DNA of 58,240 nucleotides, from positions 1-58,240 of the forward strand of contig NZ_JAKILG010000029.1 of the NCBI RefSeq assembly GCF_023283765.1. Reading direction: 5' to 3'. Every line of letters begins with the position of its first letter. Positions within the stretch are counted from its first letter, which is position 1. Made by a program: the position numbers and the translations under genes. The stretch comes from Shewanella profunda. GTDB taxonomy: Bacteria; Pseudomonadota; Gammaproteobacteria; Enterobacterales; Shewanellaceae. Under the pieces are notes generated by a model. It was not told the DNA's origin and made no database searches. It saw nothing but the letters and a program-made list of their open reading frames with translations. Shown one piece after another: positions 7,533-18,203 of the stretch.

Positions 7533-7555
7533 AAAAGGAGCCAAAGGCTCCTTTT
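7533..7555. terminator. Bidirectional terminator before cysC
   Basis: AAAAGGAGCC and GGCTCCTTTT form a 10-bp stem with an AAA loop. It ends both the rightward hypothetical gene and the leftward cys operon. Confidence 0.85.
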
Positions 7556-7576
7556 AAACAGGATAAACGCCAAAAG

Positions 7577-8194
7577 TTAAGCGAGCACTTTTGCCTTATC
7601 GGCATTGATAACATTTATCGCCGTTAAATAGTCAATTAAGGCGCGCACTTGAGTCGCTAAATCGCCTTTGCTGGTATCTATGGTTAACTCGGCGGCAAGT
7701 GGCGTTTCATAGGGTGAGGAAATACCCGTAAAGTTACTGATCTCGCCACTGCGCGCTTTCACATATAGCCCCTTAGGATCGCGCTGTTCACACACACTTA
7801 ATGGCGTCGATACATGCACTTCGATAAACTGCCCCGCAGGAAAACGGGCGCGAATGCTATCGCGCTCTTCACGGGTCGGTGAAATAAAAGCCGACAAAAC
7901 CACAAGCCCAGCATCCACCATTAATTTAGCTACTTCACCCACTCGGCGCAGGTTCTCATCACGGTCTTCAACAGTAAAACCTAAGTCTTTGCACAGACCA
8001 TGGCGCACATTATCGCCATCGAGCAAATAAGTGTGGAATCCCGCCTCAAATAACGCTCGCTCTAATGCTCCAGCCAAGGTCGACTTACCCGCGCCAGAAA
8101 GTCCGGTAAACCAGAGTAATACTGGGTTTTGGCCTTTCTGCTCGGCTCTGGCAGCTTGATCTACAGGATGTTGATGCCACACGATATTTGTCAT
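7577..8194 (-). CDS. cysC: Adenylylsulfate (APS) kinase
   Basis: Phosphorylates APS to PAPS with ATP in assimilatory sulfate reduction. 205 residues. The P-loop [15 protein letters not shown] sits near 33-47, followed by [17 protein letters not shown] (about 58-74, the APS-binding and lid region) and [10 protein letters not shown]. It is the last gene of the leftward cobA-cysD-cysN-permease-cysC cluster. Length and motifs match E. coli CysC (201 residues). Confidence 0.95.
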   Translation of the reverse strand: MTNIVWHQHPVDQAARAEQKGQNPVLLWFTGLSGAGKSTLAGALERALFEAGFHTYLLDGDNVRHGLCKDLGFTVEDRDENLRRVGEVAKLMVDAGLVVLSAFISPTREERDSIRARFPAGQFIEVHVSTPLSVCEQRDPKGLYVKARSGEISNFTGISSPYETPLAAELTIDTSKGDLATQVRALIDYLTAINVINADKAKVLA

Positions 8195-8259
8195 AATAAC
8201 TCCTCAATCCCCAAAGCTGACAAGCAGCTAAAACTGGGGTAATAAACTCAAGCTAATCA

Positions 8260-9984
8260 CTAAAATGGAAAGATGATCGGCACCATAAAAATAACGATCA
8301 GGGAATACAACACAGATAATGGTAACCCGAGGCGGACAAAGTCACTGAAGCGATAATTGCCCGCATTAAAGACCATTAAATTGGTCTGATAGCCGTAGGG
8401 TGAAATAAAGCTCGCACTGGCACCAAAGACGACGGCCATAATAAAAGGTCTTGGATCCACACCGTAATTCAGCGCAATGGCGTAGGCAATGGGGAAAGAT
8501 AAAGCAGCGGCGGCATTATTAGTGACCAGTTCAGTCAATAACAAGGTCATTAAATACACACCAACAAAAGCACCAAAGACCCCATAGCCATTGATTACAC
8601 TCAATAATCCTTGAGCTAAACTGTTCGCAAGGCCGGTACTCATCATCAAATTGGCAAGACCGAGGGCACAACCAACTATCACGACTAATTCCAATGGGAA
8701 GCGGCGTTTAAGCTCTGCTAATGTTACTGCGCCGATGGCAAAATAACTGAGCAGCAATATCACTAAACCTTTGGCCAATGGCAATACGCCAGTGACACTC
8801 AGGACGATAGTAGCCGCAAAACCAAGTAACACCCAACGACCACGACGGCTGTCTAAACGCACATTCAAATCTAACCCGCTGATGGCAGCAAACTCTGAGC
8901 TGAGTTTAGTGTTGGCACTAAAAGTATCCCCAGGCGTTAGCAGTAATACGTCTCCCGGTTGCAGCACTATGTCACCGAGCCCACCTTTTAGCGGATGATG
9001 TCCACGGCGAATCGCCATCACGGCCGCATCAAATTGCTCCCGAAAACGAGACTCCTTCAATGAACTCCCCACCAAACTCGATGATGGTGCGAGTACAGCT
9101 TCAACCAGATTTTGCCCTTTAGCCTGATGCTTACCGAACCAATCTAAGCCATCGAATTGATGTAATAACTCAACCGACTCCACTGCACCACTAAAACGCA
9201 GTACATCATCAGCCTGTAAAACAAGCTGCGGTGGCACAGGGCAAATACAAATGCCACTGCGTTCTAATTCAACTAGATATAACTTTTTCAGCGCCCTGAG
9301 CTTATTGTCGACCACGCTGCGCCCCACCAAGGACGAGCCTGTCGCCACATGTGCTTCGAGTAAATAAGGTAAGGCTTCTTCGCCATTATCTTCACGTCTA
9401 TCGGGCAATATGTTCGCCAGTAAGATAAGCAACATCATACCAGCAATCAGAATAACCACTGCCACTGGGGTAAACTCGAAGAAACCTAAGGCCGGTAAGC
9501 CGGCATTTTCCACAAAGGAATTCACAATCAGGTTAGTCGAGGTACCAATCAGAGTCAGTGTGCCACCTAAAATTGCTGCATAGTTCAGCGGTAACAATAA
9601 CTTAGCGGGTGCATGTGCCTGATTTCGCCGTACCACACCAATTAAAGATGCGACTACGGCCGTGTTATTAGTGAAGGACGACAACAAGGCGGTAGAAAAC
9701 CCTAACTTTGCCATTGTCATAGGCAAAGAACTATTGCCAATGACTTGACTCAACTTTCCCAGCAAGGACGTTTTTTCTAACGCAGTCGCGGCCAACACCA
9801 GCAGGACTAGCGTGACTAAGCCAATATTGGTAAAGCTTGTTAATGCGGTATCGAGCGCCACCATGCCGAGCAAATAACAGAGCAAAAACGCAAATAAAAA
9901 CAATACCGCAGGGTTTATACGGCCGCTAATTAAGCCAGCCACAAGACCTAACAAAATAATCGCTAACAGCCACAAGTCACTCAC
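8260..9984 (-). CDS. SLC13-family permease with two TrkA-C domains, probable sulfate transporter
   Basis: 574 residues. Membrane helices cover about 1-195 and 390-574, and the middle holds two RCK/TrkA-C domains (about 205-285 and 292-375, the second ending in VLQPGDVLLLTPGD). Paired SLC13/CitM signatures are visible: SSFTNNTAVVASLIGV with LIGTSTNLIVNSF in the first half, and TELVTNNAAAALSFPIA with ASASFISPYGYQTNLMV in the second. It starts 3 bp after cysN, so it is surely co-transcribed with the sulfate-activation genes. Sulfate or thiosulfate is therefore the likely substrate, by context. No ABC-type CysPTWA genes are seen here. Confidence 0.8.
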   Translation of the reverse strand: MSDLWLLAIILLGLVAGLISGRINPAVLFLFAFLLCYLLGMVALDTALTSFTNIGLVTLVLLVLAATALEKTSLLGKLSQVIGNSSLPMTMAKLGFSTALLSSFTNNTAVVASLIGVVRRNQAHAPAKLLLPLNYAAILGGTLTLIGTSTNLIVNSFVENAGLPALGFFEFTPVAVVILIAGMMLLILLANILPDRREDNGEEALPYLLEAHVATGSSLVGRSVVDNKLRALKKLYLVELERSGICICPVPPQLVLQADDVLRFSGAVESVELLHQFDGLDWFGKHQAKGQNLVEAVLAPSSSLVGSSLKESRFREQFDAAVMAIRRGHHPLKGGLGDIVLQPGDVLLLTPGDTFSANTKLSSEFAAISGLDLNVRLDSRRGRWVLLGFAATIVLSVTGVLPLAKGLVILLLSYFAIGAVTLAELKRRFPLELVVIVGCALGLANLMMSTGLANSLAQGLLSVINGYGVFGAFVGVYLMTLLLTELVTNNAAAALSFPIAYAIALNYGVDPRPFIMAVVFGASASFISPYGYQTNLMVFNAGNYRFSDFVRLGLPLSVLYSLIVIFMVPIIFPF

Positions 9985-9987
9985 AAA

Positions 9988-11430
9988 TTAAGCTCCAAGC
10001 TTAGTGATATCTATCGCTTGCCAATGGGGGAAGTGTTTACGCACTAAGGCATTAAACTCGACTTCAAAGGCACTAAATTGTGATGCTGTTTGCTTGTTAA
10101 CATGTTGACCCGACACCACCATCACCGCGGCAACCGTCGCATTACTCAGGCGGTCGATTAAGATCATCCCGCCCGTATCACGCACTAACGAATACGCATC
10201 GAACACTATGTCTTCGGTCAGTTCTAAGGTCACACGGGCAATCGCGTTTAACCCGAGTGTATCCGTCGCGCTGCGCGCTAAAGTGTTAACGTCAACCACA
10301 TAATCTATTGTAGTCACAGAGGCTTGCGTCTTCTTACCTGCTACTTTAATGTCATATAACTGACCGAGTTGTAATGGCTTTTCATCCATCCACACTATGT
10401 CGGCGCTGATCACGTTAGCGACGGCTGGCGCAGAATCTGGTTTTGCCAGTAAATCGCCACGGGAAATATCAATTTCATCTTCCAGCGTGATAGTCACAGC
10501 TTGGCCAGCAACGGCTTCCTGTATGTCGCCATCGAAGGTGACAATACGTTCAACCGTGCTGCGCTTGCCCGATGGCAAAGCGACTAACTCATCACCCACA
10601 TTGATAATGCCAGAAGCTAAAGTGCCCGCAAAACCGCGAAAATCTAAGTTAGGACGCGACACATATTGCACCGGAAAACGTACGGGCAATGAACTGAGTT
10701 CACGTTGAGTATCAATGGTTTCCAGCAGTTCGAGCAGAGTACCGCCTTGATACCAAGGGCTTTGAGTGCTGTGCTCGACCACGTTATCGCCATTGAGCGC
10801 CGACAACGGCACAAAGTGGAGGTCGAGATTGCCAAAATCTTTAACGAAATCCGTAAAATCGGCGCGAATACGGTTGAACACTTGTTCGTCAAATCCGAGC
10901 AAATCCATCTTGTTCACCGCCACCACAAAGTGACGAATGCCTAGTAATGAGGCGATAAATGCATGGCGCTTAGTCTGGGTCTGCACGCCGTAGCGGGCAT
11001 CGACTAAGATCACGGCTAAATCACAGGTCGAAGCGCCCGTTGCCATGTTGCGAGTGTACTGCTCATGGCCTGGGGTATCGGCAATAATGAACTTACGCTT
11101 ATCGCTTGAAAAATAACGGTAAGCCACATCGATTGTAATGCCCTGCTCGCGTTCGGCTTGCAGACCATCCACCAGCAAAGCTAAGTCAATCGCTTCACCT
11201 GTGGTGCCCATCTTAGCGCTGTCGCTTTTTAAGCTCGCCAATTGGTCTTCATAGATCTGGGCGCTATCGTGTAACAGTCGGCCGATTAAGGTACTTTTAC
11301 CATCATCGACACTGCCACAGGTTAAAAAACGCAGTAGACCTTTATGCTGCTGCCGAACTAAATATTCTTTCACGCCATGGAGGGTAATTTCTGCCGCCAT
11401 GCGATTGGTTTTATTGACCGCGTTGTCCAT
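9988..11430 (-). CDS. cysN: Sulfate adenylyltransferase subunit 1 (GTPase)
   Basis: GTP-hydrolysing subunit that drives APS synthesis by CysD. 480 residues of EF-Tu-like architecture: G1 [15 protein letters not shown] (about 38-52), a switch region with [15 protein letters not shown]3 [17 protein letters not shown], and G4 VNKMD. Beta-barrel domains follow. There is no fused APS kinase at the C-terminus, consistent with a separate cysC. It lies 83 bp downstream of cysD and 3 bp upstream of the permease. Confidence 0.95.
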   Translation of the reverse strand: MDNAVNKTNRMAAEITLHGVKEYLVRQQHKGLLRFLTCGSVDDGKSTLIGRLLHDSAQIYEDQLASLKSDSAKMGTTGEAIDLALLVDGLQAEREQGITIDVAYRYFSSDKRKFIIADTPGHEQYTRNMATGASTCDLAVILVDARYGVQTQTKRHAFIASLLGIRHFVVAVNKMDLLGFDEQVFNRIRADFTDFVKDFGNLDLHFVPLSALNGDNVVEHSTQSPWYQGGTLLELLETIDTQRELSSLPVRFPVQYVSRPNLDFRGFAGTLASGIINVGDELVALPSGKRSTVERIVTFDGDIQEAVAGQAVTITLEDEIDISRGDLLAKPDSAPAVANVISADIVWMDEKPLQLGQLYDIKVAGKKTQASVTTIDYVVDVNTLARSATDTLGLNAIARVTLELTEDIVFDAYSLVRDTGGMILIDRLSNATVAAVMVVSGQHVNKQTASQFSAFEVEFNALVRKHFPHWQAIDITKLGA

Positions 11431-11513
11431 CTTATTCTCACTCTTGATCTGCTTGGCTGAATGTCGCGCTGCAGTAGCGCCACATTCGCGAAATAGGATT
11501 AACCTTACCTAGA

Positions 11514-12422
11514 TTAGAAGTAACCTTGACGCTTCTTTTGCTCCATGGAGGCACTTTGATCTGAGTCGATCAGTCGGCCCTGACGTTCGCTTGAACGGGT
11601 TAACAGCATTTCTTCAATAATCTTCTCTAGGCTGTCGGCCTCAGAATGCATAGCGGCTGTGAGTGGGTAGCAACCTAAGGTTCTAAAACGTACCACTTCT
11701 TCTTTAATCTGCTCGCCTTCGGCCAACTGCATACGATCATCGTCGGCCAAGATCAACTGACCGCCACGCTCGACCACGGGGCGTTTTGCTGCAAAATATA
11801 AGGGCACTAACTCAATGTTTTCTTGGTAGATATATTGCCAAATATCCAACTCGGTCCAGTTAGATAAAGGGAATACCCGAATACTCTCGCCCTTGTTCAC
11901 TGCGCCGTTATAGGTGCGCCATAATTCTGGACGTTGGTTTTTAGGGTCCCATCTGTGGTGGCGGTCACGGAAGGAATACACCCGCTCTTTAGCACGGGAT
12001 TTTTCTTCATCGCGGCGTGCCCCACCGAAGGCCGAATCGAAACCATATTGGTTAAGTGCTTGCTTTAAACCTTGGGTTTTCATGATATCAGTGTGCTTAG
12101 CACTGCCATGTTCAAAGGGGTTAATCCCTTGCGCTACACCTTCAGGGTTAGTATGGGTCAGTAGCTCGAAGCCAAATTTCTGTGCCTGAGCATCGCGAAA
12201 CGCGATCATCTCTTTAAATTTCCACCCCGTGTCGACATGCAGCAGCGGGAATGGGATCTTGCCGGGATAAAAAGCTTTACGCGCTAAGTGCAGCATAACG
12301 GAAGAATCTTTCCCGATGGAATACAACATCACAGGATTATCGAATTCGGCTGCAACTTCACGAATGATCTGGATGCTCTCAGCTTCCAGTTGTTGTAAGT
12401 GGCTTAATTCACGCCCGGCCAT
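11514..12422 (-). CDS. cysD: Sulfate adenylyltransferase subunit 2
   Basis: Catalytic subunit that joins sulfate and ATP to form APS. 302 residues, the same as E. coli CysD. The PP-loop [17 protein letters not shown] lies near 36-52. The [16 protein letters not shown] motif (about 131-146) and the C-terminal [13 protein letters not shown] and GRLIDSDQ segments are characteristic. The partner cysN follows in the same operon. Confidence 0.96.
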   Translation of the reverse strand: MAGRELSHLQQLEAESIQIIREVAAEFDNPVMLYSIGKDSSVMLHLARKAFYPGKIPFPLLHVDTGWKFKEMIAFRDAQAQKFGFELLTHTNPEGVAQGINPFEHGSAKHTDIMKTQGLKQALNQYGFDSAFGGARRDEEKSRAKERVYSFRDRHHRWDPKNQRPELWRTYNGAVNKGESIRVFPLSNWTELDIWQYIYQENIELVPLYFAAKRPVVERGGQLILADDDRMQLAEGEQIKEEVVRFRTLGCYPLTAAMHSEADSLEKIIEEMLLTRSSERQGRLIDSDQSASMEQKKRQGYF

Positions 12423-12481
12423 ACTATTCTCCGTTTACCTTAAATTCGCTGTATTACCACAGCATGGGTTAGCTTAATTTA

Positions 12482-13315
12482 TTAGTTTATCGACACTCTT
12501 GCCGACTGATTTTGCTCATAAGCAGACTGAGTATTTGCAATGGATTCAGGTTTGAACCAATTTAGCGTTTCAGTCAGCGCCACAACCTCACCAATGATCA
12601 TCAACGCAGGCATCTGCAATTCGGGATCGGCGGCAAGTTGTTCAAGCTCCCCTAAACGGCCGATAAAACGACGTTGTTCTTTGGTGGTCGCCTTAGACAC
12701 TATCGCCACTGGCGTATCTGAACTTCGGCCAGCATTCATCAAACCTTGACGAATAATACCCGCGTTAAGAATGCCCATATACACGACTAAGGTATTGTTG
12801 GAATTAGCATATCCTTGCCAATCCATAGGACGAGTCTCTAACTGACAATGACCAGTGATAAAAGTGACACCCTGGGCATAGTCTCTATGTGTCAGGGGAA
12901 TACCCGCATAGGCTGAGGTGCCGCTGGCGGCAGTGATGCCAGGCACAACTTCAAACTCGACACCCGCTTCAACTAAAGTTTGCAGCTCTTCGCCACCACG
13001 ACCAAAGATAAAAGGATCGCCACCTTTAAGGCGCACGACATTTTTACGAGTATAAGCCTTGGTAACCAGTAACTGATTTATTTCATCCTGTGCAGCACTA
13101 TGCTTACCCGCACGTTTACCAACGGCAATCTTCTCAGCGTCTTTGGGAATGAGATCGAGGATATCTTGACTGACTAAGGCATCGTATAACACGGCATCTG
13201 CGGTTTTCAGAATGCGCCATGCCTTTAACGTCAATAGCTCAACGTCACCAGGGCCAGCGCCAACCAACCACACTTTGCCTTTAGCCGTTTGACACGGTAA
13301 AGATAATACTTCCAT
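12482..13315 (-). CDS. cobA: Uroporphyrinogen-III C-methyltransferase (siroheme synthesis)
   Basis: Methylates uroporphyrinogen III twice with SAM to make precorrin-2, the siroheme precursor needed by sulfite reductase CysI. It is the single-domain form (277 residues) rather than the fused CysG. Motifs visible: VWLVGAGPGDVELLTLKA, then YDALVS, VVRLKGGDPFIFGRGGEE, VVPGITAASG and IPLTHR. I start it at the ATG at 13315, which follows TGGGGATTG. An in-frame ATG 27 bases upstream has its only purine run 14 bases away. First gene of the sulfate-activation cluster. Confidence 0.92.
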   Translation of the reverse strand: MEVLSLPCQTAKGKVWLVGAGPGDVELLTLKAWRILKTADAVLYDALVSQDILDLIPKDAEKIAVGKRAGKHSAAQDEINQLLVTKAYTRKNVVRLKGGDPFIFGRGGEELQTLVEAGVEFEVVPGITAASGTSAYAGIPLTHRDYAQGVTFITGHCQLETRPMDWQGYANSNNTLVVYMGILNAGIIRQGLMNAGRSSDTPVAIVSKATTKEQRRFIGRLGELEQLAADPELQMPALMIIGEVVALTETLNWFKPESIANTQSAYEQNQSARVSIN

Positions 13316-13755
13316 CACAATCCCCAATATCACTTTAGTCATATAGAAATATAACGCCTCTTATATTCCATAATAAATAGATAATAATTAGTTTTTATAT
13401 CATTTAGGAATATACCTAGTATGACCTCGAGGAAAACAACGGAAAAACAGAGTTGTTCAAAGTGAAATACAAATAAAAATGACGTAAAACACTAAATTTA
13501 AAGAATTTAAACCCTATCAGCTCCAGACAGCAATCTAACTCGCGAAGGTCAACCCCATCATTTTGGCACTATGTTAGTGCAAAAAATTCTACTTAAATGC
13601 CACGTTATTTGAGCTAAACCCCTTTTTTACCTAATCCAAGTGGCTCAAACGCAACTAACGGTTCCTTCATGCAATAACCGTAAATTCATTAACTAGTGTT
13701 AAACTGACAAAACGATAGTCAAAAATATGACCAGCAAGCACATCAAGGAGGGCAG
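13316..13755. other. Divergent promoter region between cobA and pldA
   Basis: About 440 bp, AT-rich, with no open frame or recognisable RNA. A CysB-type site would be expected on the cobA side but cannot be identified by eye. Confidence 0.4.
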
Positions 13756-14637
13756 ATGAACCTATTTTATAAAAGTATCCCATTAATTGGATTGTTAATG
13801 TGTGCACAACTCAGTGCAGAATCATTAGTAGAAGGCCGAGTAAAAGATGAGCTTGCCACAACAGAACGCCCATTTGTGATCACCCCACATCGCGTCAATT
13901 ACTTACTACCAGCCACCTACAATCCCGATCCTAATACGGCCCCCTTTCTTGAAGAAATGGCTCAAGATCCCTATACCTTAGATAAATTTGAGGCTAAGTT
14001 TCAGATAAGCTTTAAATTTCCTATTTGGAACAATGTTTTCGGCGATAATGGAAATCTGTTTTTTGCCTATACCAACCAATCCTATTGGCAAGTGTATAAC
14101 AGGGATACTTCCTCGCCCTTTCGCGAAACCAATCACGAACCTGAAATTTTTATGCTGTTTAATAACGATTGGAAAATCGGTAACGTGACCAATTCTTTTT
14201 GGGGCTTTGGGGCAGTACATCAATCAAATGGTAAATCTGGCCTGCTTTCACGAAGCTGGAATCGCATTTACGGCACCATGATTTTTGATGCAGGCCCACT
14301 CGCCTTCGCGACCAAAATTTGGTGGCGTATTCCCGAGGATGAAAAAACCGATCCTTATGAAGCAAGCGGCGATGACAACCCGAATATTGAAGATTATGTA
14401 GGTAAAGCAGAATTTATCGGTGTTTATGGTCTTGATGAACACAGATTCACCCTAACCCTAAGAAGCAATCTACAAGATATCGATCGCGGCTCAGCAGAAG
14501 TCACCTGGAGTTATCCAATTACGGGCAATTTACGTTTATATACTCAATATTTTAATGGCTATGGTGAGAGTTTAATCGACTACGACTATCACAACCAACG
14601 CATTGGGATCGGGATCTCGCTTAATGACATCCTGTAG
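13756..14637 (+). CDS. pldA: Outer membrane phospholipase A1 (OMPLA)
   Basis: A beta-barrel lipase of the outer membrane that hydrolyses phospholipids flipped to the outer leaflet, keeping lipid asymmetry. 293 residues with a signal peptide (cleavage around 21, after QLSA). The catalytic segment is intact: H155 and S157 in VHQSNGKSGLL and N169 in SRSWNR, matching H142, S144 and N156 of E. coli. Alternating amphipathic strands follow, ending in GIGISLNDIL. AAGGAGG precedes the start. Confidence 0.95.
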   Translation: MNLFYKSIPLIGLLMCAQLSAESLVEGRVKDELATTERPFVITPHRVNYLLPATYNPDPNTAPFLEEMAQDPYTLDKFEAKFQISFKFPIWNNVFGDNGNLFFAYTNQSYWQVYNRDTSSPFRETNHEPEIFMLFNNDWKIGNVTNSFWGFGAVHQSNGKSGLLSRSWNRIYGTMIFDAGPLAFATKIWWRIPEDEKTDPYEASGDDNPNIEDYVGKAEFIGVYGLDEHRFTLTLRSNLQDIDRGSAEVTWSYPITGNLRLYTQYFNGYGESLIDYDYHNQRIGIGISLNDIL

Positions 14638-14731
14638 GGTGACGAAGTACAAAAATCAGCCATAATTTTATGCCGACCCAAGCAATCTGCTGTTAGATTG
14701 ATCAATCTGCCACTGCTAATGGATAAAAAAG

Positions 14732-14827
14732 ATGAGTCTCATTGAAAATTATCGGATTTATACCGATAGTCGCTCACTTTTTTGCTCACAAAAGTATAGC
14801 TGTATTACGGAGGTATATGAGTTTTAG
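14732..14827 (+). CDS. Possible 31-codon leader peptide overlapping the next gene's start
   Basis: An ATG frame of 31 codons ends 11 bases after the ATG of the downstream gene, in another frame. Ribosomes finishing here could couple into that gene. There is no strong ribosome binding site and no similarity I recognise, so it may be chance. Confidence 0.2.
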   Translation: MSLIENYRIYTDSRSLFCSQKYSCITEVYEF

Positions 14828-16391
14828 CTATCGTACTATTGTTAGCTTACTGACCGTTGTTATTATCGCGAGCTTAATTAAGCTCGCGTTTTTCGCTTTG
14901 CCCGAAGAAGAACGAGCTCCCGAATTGAGTGCACAGGAAATACGCCAAGATCTGTATATTTTACTTGCACAAATTGAGCAACACTCTGCTTTCTATGCCC
15001 TTGAAGCAGACGATATCACTCAACAACTGGCTGAGACGGCAGCCTTGATCGCCGAACAGTATCAAGATATTGTCTCCAACGACCGTTTTGCAGCTGAAGT
15101 CACCAAGTTACTCTATCGGATGAAAGATCCAGGGGCTCAAGTGGTTAACTTTGAAGATAACAGCGGTGATTTACCCTTAATACTCAGACCCGTAAATGTG
15201 CAATGGCTCGCCTTAGATACTAAAAATAATCCAATTAATCCTGATTTCCCCTTTATAACCCACATTGATGGCCTACCGATCAGTAAATGGATATCGGCAA
15301 GCCAGGCCTATTTACCTGAATCGGCCAAAGATAGCCAAGAAATGCAACTACCTTGGCTTAAAAAACTCAATCTATTGCGGGAGGATTTAGGTCTCAGTAT
15401 TAAACCTTATGTGCTAGTCACTTTAATGAATGACGATTTACAAACTCAGCAGGTCACTATTGCATTAGCCCCTAAACGCAACAGTAAACCAGAGCCAATC
15501 GTTGACAGGGATGATGAAAGATTAGCGTTTAGCTTTGATGAGTTTCTAACCCAACTCGCCAAATTTGAACCCGAAATATCCTCCAAACCCATTTATAAGT
15601 TAGAAAGTGTCAACACAACCACCGCTAGGCTTAAAATTGACGATCTGTATGCCTTTGAATTGGATAAATCGCTGCAACAAGAACTTATCAAAGGGATGGA
15701 ACAAACATTATTGATAGTGGATTTAAGGGAGGCGAGCGGCTTCAGCCCCCAACTACTTACCATGTTATCACGCTATCAAGATATCGAATCTGATAACACG
15801 CCACTTAGCACCCGACAGGCACCCTCAAATATCATGGGATTTGCCCACTATCGGCGCTCTACAGCATTTAGAAACGATTACCTACAACCGCTTAATTTTA
15901 GACCCCTAGAATCCTTGGGATTCAGTTCGCCAAAACTAAAAATACTCACGCGCAACTTACCCAAAATCGATGAAGATAAATTTAGCCCTTGGTTTGTTCG
16001 CACTAAACCTGATGTGGAAGCTGAAGGAAATAACCGCTTAGTATTACTCCTCGGACCCCGTTGTCGGCAAGAATGTGAATGGATAGCTTACCGCACTAAA
16101 ACCTGGTCTAGGGTCAATTTGATCGGTGAGAGAACCTCTGGTGACTTTGCTCGGCAATACCACTTTACCTTGCCCAACAGCGGATTAAATGTTCGATTTA
16201 GTACCTCACTAACCTATGATCCCAAAGGGCAATTACTCTCAGGAAAAGGTACTGAACCAGATATTTCGTTGCCCCAAAATAATGATATCGAATGGCAGGG
16301 ATTAGTGAGTTTAGTGAAAACGTCGACATCCAAACAGCCAACTCAACATGAATTAAAACCTAAGCTAGCCCAAACTCATTCAGCTAATTGA
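14817..16391 (+). CDS. S41-peptidase-like exported protein lacking the catalytic Ser/Lys
   Basis: 524 residues with an N-terminal membrane anchor (about 8-27) and a large periplasmic part. The C-terminus has the shape of a tail-specific (S41) protease: NRLVLLLGPRC, RQECEWIAYRTK, LIGERTSGDF, FTLPNSGLNVRF, GKGTEPDISLP. Where active S41 enzymes have the SASE nucleophile this protein reads Q418-E-C-E, and the Lys of GEKTFG is Arg in GERTSG. It is therefore probably a non-catalytic binding or scaffold relative. I start at the ATG after GGAGG (14809-14813) rather than a TTG at 14742. Assignment by pattern; function unknown. Confidence 0.6.
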   Translation: MSFSYRTIVSLLTVVIIASLIKLAFFALPEEERAPELSAQEIRQDLYILLAQIEQHSAFYALEADDITQQLAETAALIAEQYQDIVSNDRFAAEVTKLLYRMKDPGAQVVNFEDNSGDLPLILRPVNVQWLALDTKNNPINPDFPFITHIDGLPISKWISASQAYLPESAKDSQEMQLPWLKKLNLLREDLGLSIKPYVLVTLMNDDLQTQQVTIALAPKRNSKPEPIVDRDDERLAFSFDEFLTQLAKFEPEISSKPIYKLESVNTTTARLKIDDLYAFELDKSLQQELIKGMEQTLLIVDLREASGFSPQLLTMLSRYQDIESDNTPLSTRQAPSNIMGFAHYRRSTAFRNDYLQPLNFRPLESLGFSSPKLKILTRNLPKIDEDKFSPWFVRTKPDVEAEGNNRLVLLLGPRCRQECEWIAYRTKTWSRVNLIGERTSGDFARQYHFTLPNSGLNVRFSTSLTYDPKGQLLSGKGTEPDISLPQNNDIEWQGLVSLVKTSTSKQPTQHELKPKLAQTHSAN

Positions 16392-16396
16392 CCATA

Positions 16397-16421
16397 AAAA
16401 AACCAGCTATTAGCTGGTTTT
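16397..16421. terminator. Shared terminator between the S41-like gene and pbpG
   Basis: AAACCAGCTA (16400-16409) and TAGCTGGTTT (16411-16420), with A and T tracts at the two ends, serve both convergent genes. Confidence 0.85.
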
Positions 16422-16446
16422 ATCAATAATCAAACTATATACAAGA

Positions 16447-17418
16447 CTAGGTCTCGCTTACCTTAGCTATCTGCTGTTGAGTACTTCGCTGCTTTTTATA
16501 CTGCTTAGCTTCTGTTGGAATAGGAGTCACTTTACCCGTCTCTAACCAATTGCGTAGACGGTTTGCATCGGCCAGATGGGTATATTTGCCATAGGCATCG
16601 AGTACGACAAATGCTACTTGACGCTTTGCCATTTCAGTACGCATGACTAAGCAATGACCAGCCGCATTAGTAAAGCCCGTTTTTGTAAGATGAATATTCC
16701 AATTATCTTTATAAACTAAGCGATTTGTATTGCGAAAATCTAAACTGTACCTAGGCTTGCCAAACGTCACCGTTTTCTTCTCGGTTGAACTTAACTGACC
16801 TAGCATTGGGTACCTTTCACTCGCTTTAAGCAGGACGATAAGATCGCTCGCACTGGACACGTTTTTATGGGACAACCCCGTAGGTTCAACATAACGAGTA
16901 TTTTTCATACCTAATGCTTTCGCTTTAGCATTCATTGCTTTAATAAAGGCTTTATGTCCACCGGGGTAATGATGAGCAAGGCTTGCTGCGGCGCGGTTTT
17001 CTGAAGACATCAAGGTCAGCAACAACATATCTTTACGGCTAATTTCGCTACCAATGCGCACCCGAGAGTGAACACCGCGCATTTCTTTGGTATCCGTAAT
17101 ATTAACCGCTAACTTCTCATCCATAGGTAATTTGGCGTCTAAGGTCACCATAGCCGTCATTAATTTAGTAACAGAAGCTATCGGCATGACCGCATTAGGA
17201 TTACTAGAATAGAGTACCTCATTGGTTTTTAGATCAACCACCAGAGCACTGTTCGCAGCGACTTCTTGTTTTCTTAAGACAGTCTTCGTCGATGCCGACG
17301 ATTTAGAAGCTGTACTTTTCGTAGTGACAGAGGCCGATTCGGCGCAATAAGCTGTCGCGGCAACAGTTAAACTGCTGCATACAAAGATAAAACTACTGAG
17401 TAAAGAGCTGATCTTCAT
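16447..17418 (-). CDS. pbpG: D-alanyl-D-alanine endopeptidase (PBP7)
   Basis: Periplasmic low-molecular-weight penicillin-binding protein that cuts D-Ala-mDAP cross-links in peptidoglycan. 323 residues with a signal peptide of about 26. The three active-site motifs are present: S82-V-T-K85, S139-E-N141 and K246-T-G248. The C-terminus lacks the long extra domain of PBP5, as in PbpG. A Ser/Thr/Lys-rich linker (about 28-48) precedes the catalytic domain. Confidence 0.93.
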   Translation of the reverse strand: MKISSLLSSFIFVCSSLTVAATAYCAESASVTTKSTASKSSASTKTVLRKQEVAANSALVVDLKTNEVLYSSNPNAVMPIASVTKLMTAMVTLDAKLPMDEKLAVNITDTKEMRGVHSRVRIGSEISRKDMLLLTLMSSENRAAASLAHHYPGGHKAFIKAMNAKAKALGMKNTRYVEPTGLSHKNVSSASDLIVLLKASERYPMLGQLSSTEKKTVTFGKPRYSLDFRNTNRLVYKDNWNIHLTKTGFTNAAGHCLVMRTEMAKRQVAFVVLDAYGKYTHLADANRLRNWLETGKVTPIPTEAKQYKKQRSTQQQIAKVSET

Positions 17419-18203
17419 TTAAGTTTCACTAAATAGAAAAGGATCAAATGTGCTAACGCACGCGGCTTGCCCAAGTATAAGAGGTATACGGTGAAAGGAA
17501 TAGAATGCAATTAGACTTTTATCTGCGATATCAGCAGTTTCTACCTCTTTTTAAGATATAAATGCCAGCTTAACCTATCATAAATTTTGAATTAAAAAGT
17601 ACTCACAATCAAACTTTTGAACTACGCCAGCGATTAACACCAATAAAAATCAATTTAACAGTTAAATATTCCAAAATAAAAATTATTAATAATTTTTTAA
17701 CTTTTACACGAGTGAAGATTAATTTCTGCAAAAAATCACAGGTTTTCAATCTGAAATCAATCATGCACTACAAAAGCAGTTTTAGTCACAGTGATCCCTA
17801 ACTAACGTTAAAAATAACTATTTAATAAAACTTAATACTGGATCAAAATTTACAACAAACCCCATAGTACTTTGATACAACGTAAGTTATATTGCGAAAA
17901 ATCAAGGAAGAAACACTTTAACCCTCTTTTTGAGTTTAGTCCTATAACACTCAAATCAGAGCTTATCTTTTAAAGCGTTATCTTACATTAGCATAATGAT
18001 GGGTTACGCTAACTCAGCCGACTCAGTTTTATTCTAGTGTATTCGCTTCCTCGTAGTTCAAAAATTAGACACCACTTTATTATTTAACAGGAGTGAATGA
18101 TATTTAGGAATAATCTATCAATAAAATAAGCTCAATATTTGAGTCTCTACACAATAAAAATCAACTCTCGTTTAACGACATCTCATTACTTTAGGGATTA
18201 ATA
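17419..18203. other. 785-bp AT-rich non-coding region
   Basis: Stop-rich in all frames and very AT-rich between 17570 and 17890. No tRNA, terminator pair or repeat was recognised. It holds the promoters of pbpG (left) and the lipoprotein gene (right). Confidence 0.45.

Noticed and set aside
8771..8998. 75-codon frame opposite the SLC13 permease
   Set aside because: A shadow of the permease coding strand, with no start signals. The same applies to the other frames inside recognised genes.
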